Shown here piece by piece: positions 26,233-33,338 of a DNA stretch of 64,000 bases. The stretch comes from Nitratireductor sp. B36 (lineage in GTDB: Bacteria; Pseudomonadota; Alphaproteobacteria; Rhizobiales; Rhizobiaceae). Made by a program: the position numbers and the translations under genes. Numbering within the stretch: the stretch's first letter is position 1; each line of letters begins with the position of its first letter. The stretch lies in the NCBI RefSeq assembly GCF_020833685.1, contig NZ_JACKZY010000004.1:1-64000 (forward strand), given 5' to 3'. The notes beneath the pieces are model-generated. The model did not search any database. It saw only the letters and a program-made list of their open reading frames with translations, and was not told where the DNA came from.

Positions 26233-27168
26233 ATGCGATACATCGATGCTCAATCCGTGCACGAAACCCTCGACTACGCCTCCTTGATCGATGCGCTCGA
26301 ACAGGCGCACCGCGGCGTCATGCCGGAGACGGCAAACCTGATTGCGGACGAGCCGAACGGCGGTGCGAACAAATTCGTGACCCTTGTCGGCTGGCAGCAG
26401 AAGGATGTCATCGCAGTCAAGATGGTCGGGGTATTCCCTCAGAACCTGTCCCTCACGCCGCCACAAGCCTCGGTGCAGGGCCTCGTATGCGTGTTTGATG
26501 CCCGCACCGGTACCCCCCTTCTGGCCGCCGATGGCGAGGCCATGACCTTTCGCAAGACAGCCGCCGATTCCGCCCTGGGCGCTCGGCTTTTGGCAAGGCA
26601 GGATGTAGAAACGCTGCTGGTCGTCGGGGCAGGCGGGCTTGCGCCACATATGATCGAGGCCCACTGCACTGCCCGGCCCGGCATAAAGCGTGTCCTGATC
26701 TGGAATCGCACGCATGAGCGGGCGAAAGCGCTTGCCTTGTCGATTGAGGGCCCGACAAGCGCCGAGGCTGTCAACGACCTCGACGAAGCCGTCCGCCTGG
26801 CCGACGTCATCTCCTGCGTCACAATGGCGGAGGAACCGCTGGTGAAGGGGCGCTTGCTGAAACCGGGTGCCCATCTTGACCTCGTGGGCGCTTACCTTCC
26901 GCACATGCGCGAAACGGATGATGATGCCATGAAACGCGGCACGATCTTTGTTGATACCAGGCAGGGCATGGAGGGGGCGGGCGATCTGGCGCGTCCGGTC
27001 CGCGCCGGCGTGATTGGCTGGGAAGACGTGCAGGCCGATTTCTTTGATCTCTGCGCCGGCCGGAAAACCGGACGACAATCACAAGAAGAAATTACTGTGT
27101 GCAAGAATGTCGGCGGGGCCCATCTGGATCTGTTTACCGCCCGGCTTCTTGCAGACCGCGCCGGCTGA
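26233..27168 (+). CDS. Ornithine cyclodeaminase / mu-crystallin family protein
   Basis: This 311-residue protein has the family layout: an N-terminal dimerisation part (VHETLDYASLIDALEQAHRG), substrate-binding Lys in IAVKMVGVFPQN, RKTAADSALGARLLARQD, and the nucleotide motif LVVGAGGLAPHMIEAH. Members include ornithine cyclodeaminase, NAD-dependent alanine dehydrogenase and ketimine/pyrroline reductases, and the chemistry cannot be told apart here. It is the last gene of the Amadori cassette, 8 bases after dctM, and probably acts on the amino acid released by the deglycase. The longer open frame from 25204 is a shadow. Confidence 0.82.
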   Translation: MRYIDAQSVHETLDYASLIDALEQAHRGVMPETANLIADEPNGGANKFVTLVGWQQKDVIAVKMVGVFPQNLSLTPPQASVQGLVCVFDARTGTPLLAADGEAMTFRKTAADSALGARLLARQDVETLLVVGAGGLAPHMIEAHCTARPGIKRVLIWNRTHERAKALALSIEGPTSAEAVNDLDEAVRLADVISCVTMAEEPLVKGRLLKPGAHLDLVGAYLPHMRETDDDAMKRGTIFVDTRQGMEGAGDLARPVRAGVIGWEDVQADFFDLCAGRKTGRQSQEEITVCKNVGGAHLDLFTARLLADRAG

Positions 27169-27271
27169 TTGACGCATCGTTTCTCTTTCGCAGAACCTGC
27201 TTGTCCCTGGTGACAATCCATGGCGGGATAACCGCTTCCCGATGGTTGAGCGTGTTGCGCTGCGCACGCTT

Positions 27272-27462
27272 CGCCGGTAGGGTCACTGGTGCATGCGGTT
27301 CCGCATTCTGCGGATGAAAAGGGAACCCGGTGCGATCTCCCTTGGGGGATCAAATCCGGGGCTGCCCTCGCAACTGTAAGCGGCAAGTTCTTTCCAATGC
27401 CACTGGCGCAAGCCGGGAAGGCGGAGGGAACGTCCGAGCCGCAAGCCAGGAGACCTGCCTCA
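27272..27462 (+). ncRNA. Cobalamin (AdoCbl) riboswitch
   Basis: The conserved elements occur in order: GGTGC near 27289, AAAAGGGAACCCGGTGC (27317-27333), CTGCCCTCGCAACTGTAAGC (27362-27381), GCCACTGG (27400-27407), CCGGGAAGGC (27413-27422) and the B12 box GCAAGCCAGGAGACCTGCC (27441-27459). This is a full aptamer; outer boundaries are approximate. It precedes the LLM monooxygenase and the BtuFCD/FecBCD-type importer, so corrinoid should repress them. No intrinsic terminator follows; the control is more likely translational through the hairpin at 27492-27537. Confidence 0.93.
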
Positions 27463-27491
27463 TGCATTGACCATGAACGCCGGACGAGGTG

Positions 27492-27537
27492 CGCCGGCAG
27501 GAGGACCAGCATGCATGCAGGCACGGCCTTGCCGGCG
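27492..27537 (+). promoter_or_regulatory. Riboswitch expression platform: RBS-sequestering hairpin
   Basis: CGCCGGCA (27492-27499) pairs perfectly with TGCCGGCG (27530-27537), extended by a G-U and a G-C pair. The AGGAGG ribosome binding site (27499-27504) lies across the stem edge and the ATG at 27511 in the loop. The competing strand is CCTGCC of the B12 box (27454-27459), which is complementary to GGCAGG (27496-27501). This is a plausible switch between ligand-bound and free states; it is inferred from base pairing only. Confidence 0.5.
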
Positions 27538-27645
27538 ACAAAACGGTGTTTCACGTTCGATTTGACTCGATATGTTATACCATTTCGGATAAACGATCCC
27601 CGATCTCGTGATTTTCTCTCTGGGGGTGCCTTGAATGCGCGTTGA
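27511..27645 (+). CDS. Small ORF (44 codons) between riboswitch and LLM gene
   Basis: ATG at 27511 has a near-ideal AGGAGG 6 bases upstream, encodes 44 residues (MHAGTALPATKRCF...GGALNAR) and ends by overlapping the first 11 bases of the monooxygenase gene. I recognise no family, and there is no membrane segment. It may be a leader peptide that couples riboswitch control to the monooxygenase start, which has a weaker binding site. It may also be a chance ORF, because a possible internal promoter lies inside it. Confidence 0.35.
   Translation: MHAGTALPATKRCFTFDLTRYVIPFRINDPRSRDFLSGGALNAR
27562..27592 (+). promoter_or_regulatory. Zur-like palindrome within a candidate second promoter
   Basis: GATATGTTATACCATTTC (27569-27586) is an 18-bp palindrome with 7 of 9 pairs matching. 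It resembles alphaproteobacterial Zur boxes, which are built around ATGTTAT...CAT half sites. TTGACT at 27562-27567 could be a -35 and the region around 27585-27592 (TCGGAT/GGATAA) a weak -10, so the box would overlap the promoter spacer. Family resemblance is from memory; no zur gene is visible here. Confidence 0.35.
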
Positions 27646-28693
27646 TCTGGCCGGGTTCGCCCGCGAAGGGACGCTGGGCGATCATGCCGCCCTGATGCGC
27701 CTCGTAGAGCGCGCCGACGCGCTGGGCTTTGGCGGTATCTGGTTCAATGAATTCCATTTCTCCCGCGACAGGCTGCCCTATCCCTCCACGCTGCTGCTGG
27801 GGGCAGACATTTTGGCGCGGACCGAGCGCCTGCGGTTCGGCACGTCGATCCTCGTCCTGCCGCTCTATCACCCGCTTCTTCTGGCAGAACAGATCGCGCA
27901 GCTCGACTTTCAGAGCGGCGGTCGGATCGATGTGGGCATTGGACGAGGCACGGAACCTTCAACATTCAGTGCGCTGGAGATTGAGCGGGACGAAGCGCAT
28001 CCGCGCTTCTGCGAAGCACTGAGAATCATGATTGAGGCATGGACAAAGCCACATTGCTCCGCCGATAGCGGTCCATGGACATTCTCCAATGTCGCAGTGG
28101 GGCCACCTCCGGTTCAGAAGCCGCATCCACCCATCTATGTTGCTGGCGTCTCGGAGGAAACCGTCGACATCGCCGCGCGGCACGGCTTTCCGCTGCTTCT
28201 CAGCCTGGAGCCCAATGAGGCGCGGCAATTGCCCGTGCTTCATGCTGCGCTCAAACGGCATGGCGGGTCGCGTGCGGTCCTCAAAGCCTCCTCGCTTTCG
28301 CGATACGTGGTGATCGCACCGACGCGTGCTGAGGCCAACGACCGGGTCGACACACTCCTGGAGGTGCTGAACAGGCGCCGCGCCGAACGGGCACTGTCGC
28401 GCGGGCTCAAGCCGCCAAAGCCACGCAGCCGCACTGAAATGCTGGCCGATTTCACCATCGCGGGAACGCCTGAGGACTGCCATTCACAATTGCAGGCGCT
28501 TTCCGCACGCACGGGATCGCAAAGCATCCGCTGCCTTTTCAGCGCCAACGGCCTGATCGCCAACGATGTGGCGCTCCAGGGGATGGAGCTCTTCGCCAGA
28601 GAGGTTCTCCCGCATCTGGAAGGGCAGTTGCCCTCTACAACCCAATCCGACAACGCCGCCTATGAGCCGGCTTTCCAAGGAGTTTGTTCATGA
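27635..28693 (+). CDS. LLM-class (luciferase-like) flavin monooxygenase
   Basis: This 352-residue TIM-barrel flavoenzyme has LLM signatures: ADALGFGGIWFNEFHF, TERLRFGTSILVLPLYHPLL, LAEQIAQLDFQSGGRIDVGIGRG and PPVQKPHPPIYVAGVSEETV. It is the first full gene after the cobalamin riboswitch and overlaps the binding-protein gene by ATGA at 28690-28693. LLM enzymes use FMNH2 (or F420) to oxidise or cleave organic substrates. A role in corrinoid or lower-ligand metabolism, or in processing the imported compound, is suggested by position only. Confidence 0.82.
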   Translation: MRVDLAGFAREGTLGDHAALMRLVERADALGFGGIWFNEFHFSRDRLPYPSTLLLGADILARTERLRFGTSILVLPLYHPLLLAEQIAQLDFQSGGRIDVGIGRGTEPSTFSALEIERDEAHPRFCEALRIMIEAWTKPHCSADSGPWTFSNVAVGPPPVQKPHPPIYVAGVSEETVDIAARHGFPLLLSLEPNEARQLPVLHAALKRHGGSRAVLKASSLSRYVVIAPTRAEANDRVDTLLEVLNRRRAERALSRGLKPPKPRSRTEMLADFTIAGTPEDCHSQLQALSARTGSQSIRCLFSANGLIANDVALQGMELFAREVLPHLEGQLPSTTQSDNAAYEPAFQGVCS

Positions 28694-29679
28694 ACCGTAT
28701 TGCGGGTTTCCGCGCGCTTGCTGCCGCAGGCGTCTTCATCATTTCGGCCCCTGCGCTCGCAGGCGAACCCGGTTTTCCCTATACGGATGAGAATTGCGGG
28801 GTCACCACAGTCTATGAAGCACCCCCGACGCGGGCCGTGACGCTCAGCAACAATGCCACGGAGTTGATGCTTGCTCTTGGTCTTGAGGAACGCATGGCAG
28901 GCACTTCCTACATGGCAAACCTGAAGATCAGCCCGCAATATGAGGAAGCCTATAACCAGGTTCCGGTGCTGTCGCCGCTCGTCGCCACCACGGAGCAACT
29001 CATCGAGGTGGAGGCCGACTTTGTTTATGCCGGCTATCCTGACGGGTTCAGCGAGAGCCGGCATACGCGCGACCAGTTGCACGATCTGGGAATGAAAACG
29101 CGGCTCAACACCGAAGGGTGCAATCTCGGAAAATTCGGTTTCGATGAGCTCTATGAAGAGATCCGATCCGTGGCGGCCATATTCGGCGTTCGGGAGCGTG
29201 GCGAAGCGCTGATCGCCGACATCGAGGAGCGGCTTTCCGCCGTGGAAGAGAAGCTTGCTGGCGTGAAGGCCTTGCCGGTGTTCATCTTCAATGGCGGCGA
29301 ATCGGCGCCCCGTGCTGTTCTCGGAAACACCATGCTGTCGCATGTGGTGTCGCGGGCCGGTGGTGAAAACATCTTTGGCGACGTGGCAAATCGTTATGGG
29401 CAGGTCTCCTGGGAGCAGATTGCCGAGCGCGCGCCGGTTTATATCGTGGTCTATTATTCCGGAACCGCCGGCGGGCAGGTGGTGGGAGATCCGGCCGGCG
29501 AACTGGGCAAGGGCCGGATCGAGACCCTGAAAGCCAACCCGACGGTGAAGGGTGTGCCGGGCATTGCCGGCGAACACTTCGTGACGATCGATTCCGTCTG
29601 GGGACAGCCGGGGCCGAGCTCCATTGATGCGGTGGAGAAGCTGGCGCGTGCCTTCCACCCAGACCGCATGGGCGATTAA
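28690..29679 (+). CDS. ABC periplasmic binding protein, BtuF/FecB type
   Basis: This 329-residue protein has a signal peptide (MNRIAGFRALAAAGVFIISA, cut after PALA) and a TroA/BtuF-like fold: AVTLSNNATELMLALGLEER, LSPLVATTEQLIEVEADFVY and WEQIAERAPVYIVVYY. AAGGAG at 28677-28682 sets ATG at 28690. The riboswitch suggests corrinoid as ligand. Close families include ferric-siderophore binders and the proposed F420-0 transporter family of actinobacteria, so the ligand is uncertain. Confidence 0.83.
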   Translation: MNRIAGFRALAAAGVFIISAPALAGEPGFPYTDENCGVTTVYEAPPTRAVTLSNNATELMLALGLEERMAGTSYMANLKISPQYEEAYNQVPVLSPLVATTEQLIEVEADFVYAGYPDGFSESRHTRDQLHDLGMKTRLNTEGCNLGKFGFDELYEEIRSVAAIFGVRERGEALIADIEERLSAVEEKLAGVKALPVFIFNGGESAPRAVLGNTMLSHVVSRAGGENIFGDVANRYGQVSWEQIAERAPVYIVVYYSGTAGGQVVGDPAGELGKGRIETLKANPTVKGVPGIAGEHFVTIDSVWGQPGPSSIDAVEKLARAFHPDRMGD

Positions 29680-29700
29680 CGGGCCGGGCGGAACCGAAAC

Positions 29701-30870
29701 ATGCACGCACCCGTCCCGAAGCAGAACGATCCGGACAGCCATGAAGCGCTGCTGGCAGTATTGCAGTCAGCGCCACCCACCCATGGGGTGAATATTCGTT
29801 CAATGAGTGTCGCACCCTCAGTGGTTGGCGGGGCTTCGGGCTACGCTCTGGTCATTCTCCTTATGGCGACGTTGCTTGCAACTGTGGCCGTTGCCGGGTT
29901 GATGCTCGGTTCCGTGCCCATTCCCGGCGGGACGGCCGTTGCCATCCTTGCCAATCTCGCTCTCGGCGACACTCTGGTGGAGCCCTACTGGCGCGCCGTC
30001 CATGAGACAATCGTTGTCCAAACCCGCATGCCGCGCGTCGTGCTTGCTGCTCTGGTTGGTGCAAGCCTCGGTGTTACTGGAATGACCATCCAGTCAATCG
30101 TGCGCAACCCGCTGGCGGGCCCGAGCATTCTGGGTGTTTCGTCCGGTGCGGCAACGGGAGCGGTGGTGGTGATGCGTTGGGGGCTCTTGGGCTTCGGCGT
30201 GTTCACACTGCACATTTCGGCCTTTCTGGGCGGGCTTGTCACGCTCTTTGCTGTGTTCTGGGTGGCCCGAACGGGCGGACACATAACGCCGACCCGCCTT
30301 GTGCTGGCCGGTGTGGCGATGAGCGCGATCCTCAGTGCGCTTACAAGCCTGATCGTGCTTACATCACCCGATCCACAGCTTGCCTCACGGGTGCTTTTCT
30401 GGACGCTGGGCGGGTTTGGCACGGCACAGTGGAAACTGATCCCCGTTCCACTTGCCGCACTGGCGATTGGGCTTGGCGTGATGCTGGTGCAGGCCCGACG
30501 GCTCAACCTCCTGATGGCGGGAGACGAGAGTGCGGTGGCGCTCGGCCTCAATGTCCAGCGCTTTCGCCAGACCATGTTCGTGCTCGCGGCAGCGCTTATC
30601 GGCATCACCGTCGCCGTGGCCGGGGTCATCGGTTTTGTCGGCCTCATCATGCCGCACATCGTGCGGTTTCTTGTCGGGGCGGATCATCGACGCGCATTGC
30701 CTGCGGTGGCACTGCTGGGCGCAAGCTTCACTATTGGTGCCGATCTCGTCGCCCGGACGGTGATCGCACCACTGGAACTGCCTGTCGGGATCGTCACGGC
30801 GCTGGCGGGCGGTCCCTTCTTCATCTGGCTCTTGCGGCGCGATGCGCGTGGACTGGGCGGTTCACGATGA
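29701..30870 (+). CDS. FecCD/BtuC-type ABC permease
   Basis: This 389-residue permease has about ten membrane helices and the FecCD motifs TRMPRVVLAALVGASLGVTG, VRNPLAGPSILGVSSGAATG, GDESAVALGLNV and GVIGFVGLIMPHIVRFLVG. It is longer than usual by about 35 residues because of a hydrophilic N-terminus; an ATG at 29803 would give a normal-length protein. Neither start has a clear binding site. It overlaps the ATPase gene by ATGA at 30867-30870. Confidence 0.88.
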   Translation: MHAPVPKQNDPDSHEALLAVLQSAPPTHGVNIRSMSVAPSVVGGASGYALVILLMATLLATVAVAGLMLGSVPIPGGTAVAILANLALGDTLVEPYWRAVHETIVVQTRMPRVVLAALVGASLGVTGMTIQSIVRNPLAGPSILGVSSGAATGAVVVMRWGLLGFGVFTLHISAFLGGLVTLFAVFWVARTGGHITPTRLVLAGVAMSAILSALTSLIVLTSPDPQLASRVLFWTLGGFGTAQWKLIPVPLAALAIGLGVMLVQARRLNLLMAGDESAVALGLNVQRFRQTMFVLAAALIGITVAVAGVIGFVGLIMPHIVRFLVGADHRRALPAVALLGASFTIGADLVARTVIAPLELPVGIVTALAGGPFFIWLLRRDARGLGGSR

Positions 30871-31658
30871 GTGTTCGGCCCGGCACGCTCGATCTGCGGT
30901 CAGTCACCGTCAAAGCCGGCAGAAAAACTTTGGTGGACCGTGTGTCGATCCATGTTCGCGAAGGCGAGATGGTCGGCCTCATCGGACCGAATGGGGCGGG
31001 AAAATCGAGCCTGTTGCGCACCGCTTATCGCATCAACAAGCCCGCCTCAGGCACGGTCCATGTGAATGGGGAGGACGTCTGGCGCCAACCCACAGAATGG
31101 GTGGCGCGCAATGTGGGTGCCGTTCTTCAGGACATGCCGGCAGACTTTCCGTTAACGGTGCGCGATGTGGTGGCCATGGGGCGCTCGGCGCACAAGAAGC
31201 TCCTGGAGCCAGATACGGCCCATGACCACGCACTTCTTGCGGCGGCGATTGCGCTGATGGGGCTGGCTCCGTTTCAGGATCGCGCTTTCCGCACACTCTC
31301 CGGTGGCGAACGTCAGCGCGTTCTCGTTGCACGAGCCCTGGTGCAACAGCCGAGCATCCTGGTGCTTGATGAGCCGACGAACCATCTCGACATTCACCAC
31401 CAGCTCCAGCTCCTGCATTTCTTGCGTGGGCTCCAAACCACTGTGGTGGCCGCGCTCCACGACCTCAACCTTGCCGCCATGTTCTGCGATCGTCTTTGTG
31501 TGCTCGATCAGGGCCATCTGGTGGCTGAGGGAACACCTGAATCTGTTCTCACATCGGATCTGCTTCGGCGCGTCTACCGCATCGAAGCGACCATCGCTCG
31601 GCATCCGGAGACGGGAAATGTCTGGGTCATGCCATCGGCAGCGCCGCCCATTGGATAG
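30867..31658 (+). CDS. ABC ATPase, BtuD/FecE type
   Basis: This 263-residue ATPase has Walker A GPNGAGKSS (about residues 38-46), signature LSGGERQRV, Walker B ILVLDEPTNHLDIHHQ and H-loop ALHDLN, which places it in the iron-chelate/B12 subgroup. It completes the importer started at 28690. The much longer frame open from 30177 is the shadow of the permease gene. Confidence 0.92.
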   Translation: MSVRPGTLDLRSVTVKAGRKTLVDRVSIHVREGEMVGLIGPNGAGKSSLLRTAYRINKPASGTVHVNGEDVWRQPTEWVARNVGAVLQDMPADFPLTVRDVVAMGRSAHKKLLEPDTAHDHALLAAAIALMGLAPFQDRAFRTLSGGERQRVLVARALVQQPSILVLDEPTNHLDIHHQLQLLHFLRGLQTTVVAALHDLNLAAMFCDRLCVLDQGHLVAEGTPESVLTSDLLRRVYRIEATIARHPETGNVWVMPSAAPPIG

Positions 31659-31703
31659 GCGCGAGGGGTTGGCCGGGTTTGGATTGGACGACCCAACTCC
31701 TGG

Positions 31704-31723
31704 TATAATTAACGCTGTCTTAA
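31704..31723 (+). promoter_or_regulatory. Promoter with CtrA-type site
   Basis: A perfect -10 hexamer TATAAT (31704-31709) is followed by TTAA-N7-TTAA at 31709-31723, the exact core of the CtrA response-regulator consensus. A -35 candidate TTGGAT or TTGGAC lies upstream with imperfect spacing. The CtrA-like box overlaps the end of the -10 and the expected start point, where binding would repress. It lies 114 bases before the polysaccharide polymerase gene. Confidence 0.5.
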
Positions 31724-31837
31724 GCGCTGCCACGCTTTATGGAACAGGCGCAACAGGTTTCGCCTTTACAATGACGCACGAGCAAGACTTCCCTACCTTT
31801 CACGGCGCAGCGCGCATGGTTCGCCGCCCGACAGGAT

Positions 31838-33169
31838 ATGTGTGAAGCGATGAACAGCGTTGCAGAACAGCGTTGGCATGGATCGTCATCCCTGGCGCGT
31901 ATGGTCGCGACAGGTCAGCCCTCAACTGTCATCGCAGCGGTGCTGCTCACGGTATTGATGGTTTCATTTCGGCCGTTTCAGCCTTCTGGTGCGCAACTCG
32001 CCGGGGATGGTGGTGACATCGTCAATCAGCTCGGTTTCGGTGCGCTGGGTGGGATCGCCGTGATGTCACTTCTGATGCTGGTGGACCGACGGGTGCTGGT
32101 ATCGTTGCTCAGCCCCTGGTGGCTATTGCTTCTGGGGTTTGTGGGCCTTGCCACTCTCAACACTCCGGCGCCGAGTGACACGATCCGTACGGTCGCCTTC
32201 TCGATCATTGGAATTGTCACGGTAGCAGCGGTCCTGACACTGCCGCGCGATGCGGATGCGTTTTCGAGTGTTCTGGCATGTGCGGGTTTTGTGATCCTCG
32301 GCCTTTCCTACTTCGGTGTTATCGCTCTGCGCGACGTGGCCGTTCATCAGGCCTATGATCTGGAAGCACAACATGCCGGCCTTTGGCGGGGCGTCTTCAC
32401 ACACAAGAACATCGCCGGGCCAGTAATGGCTGGTTTGGCCTTTGCCGGCCTTTATCTTTGGCGACGCGGATGGCGCTGGTCTGGCGGCTTAATGGCTCTT
32501 CTGGCGATGATCTTTGTCTTCCACACCGGGTCCAAAACAACCACCGCCACCGTTCCGTTGGCGGGGATGCTGATCGCGTTGCCTGGCATATTTGGTCTCC
32601 GGTTTCTGGTGCCGCTCCTCGTGGTCACTGCAGTCAGTGCGCTAGCGGTCGCCACCCTCGGCATCGTCTTTATCGGCCCGGTCAGGGAACTGGCCGCGAC
32701 ACTTGCGCCTGACCTGACCTACACCGGACGAACACCGGTCTGGGATTTTGCCGGCGACATGATCGCCCAGAGGCCGATCTTTGGATACGGTTTCGACAAT
32801 TTCTGGCTGACAGAGCTCGTTTTCACCTCAGACCAGCCGTTCGACCGACCTTGGGATATTCGCGGCATTGTGCATGGCCACAATGGCTATATCGATATTG
32901 CTCTCGGTATGGGGCTTCCCGCCCTTGCTGTAGCTGTTTGCGCTTTTCTTCTCGTGCCGCTCCGCGATTACATGCGCACACCGCATTATCGCGAAAACAT
33001 CTTTCTCGCCGACTTCTTCATGATGGTGGTGACGTTCAGCATGTTCAACGCATTCCTCGAAAGCTTCTTCTTTCGCCGGACGGACCCGGTGTGGATGTTC
33101 CTCGTTCTGGGCGTCTTGGGGATGCGGCTCGTGGCACGTTTCAAGGTACCCACGCGTTCAGCGCGCTGA
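31838..33169 (+). CDS. O-antigen ligase/polymerase family membrane protein
   Basis: This 443-residue protein has about ten to twelve hydrophobic helices and a larger polar segment near residues 290-350 containing RTPVWDFAGDMIAQRPIFGYGFDNFW and HGHNGYIDIALGMGLPALAV. That arrangement, with H-x-H-N in the periplasmic loop, is typical of Wzy/WaaL-type O-antigen ligase and exopolysaccharide polymerase proteins (ExoQ-like). It would act at the periplasmic face on lipid-linked glycans. It stands alone with its own promoter. An ATG at 31850 is an alternative start. Confidence 0.82.
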   Translation: MCEAMNSVAEQRWHGSSSLARMVATGQPSTVIAAVLLTVLMVSFRPFQPSGAQLAGDGGDIVNQLGFGALGGIAVMSLLMLVDRRVLVSLLSPWWLLLLGFVGLATLNTPAPSDTIRTVAFSIIGIVTVAAVLTLPRDADAFSSVLACAGFVILGLSYFGVIALRDVAVHQAYDLEAQHAGLWRGVFTHKNIAGPVMAGLAFAGLYLWRRGWRWSGGLMALLAMIFVFHTGSKTTTATVPLAGMLIALPGIFGLRFLVPLLVVTAVSALAVATLGIVFIGPVRELAATLAPDLTYTGRTPVWDFAGDMIAQRPIFGYGFDNFWLTELVFTSDQPFDRPWDIRGIVHGHNGYIDIALGMGLPALAVAVCAFLLVPLRDYMRTPHYRENIFLADFFMMVVTFSMFNAFLESFFFRRTDPVWMFLVLGVLGMRLVARFKVPTRSAR

Positions 33170-33293
33170 CGAGGTCTTTCACCTTTCCGGTATCGCGTCG
33201 CATTGCCGTTGCTCGCGTCGGATGCCAGACCTTGCCTGCTGCATAACGGCGCACCATTCCATCCACGCTTGTCAGAACACATGCGCGCTCGTA

Positions 33294-33323
33294 CATGAAT
33301 TTCAGTAATTTCTGAAATTCATG
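33294..33323. promoter_or_regulatory. Perfect 12-bp inverted repeat, operator of the cyd regulator
   Basis: CATGAATTTCAG and CTGAAATTCATG are perfect arms around a 6-base TAATTT spacer, just before the GbsR/MarR-type gene. A repressor dimer would bind here, giving autoregulation and control of the downstream cydDCABX genes. It could also form an RNA hairpin, but the absence of a T-run and its position at the promoter favour an operator. Confidence 0.7.
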
Positions 33324-33338
33324 TCAGGATGGCACGTT

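Noticed and set aside
30177-30866. A long open frame in front of the BtuD-type ATPase
   Set aside because: It is the shadow frame of the FecCD permease; the ATPase starts at 30867 with an ATGA overlap.
29701-31658. Naming the importer outright as an F420-0 or ferric-siderophore transporter
   Set aside because: The riboswitch points to corrinoid, and sequence motifs of these related families overlap too much to decide.
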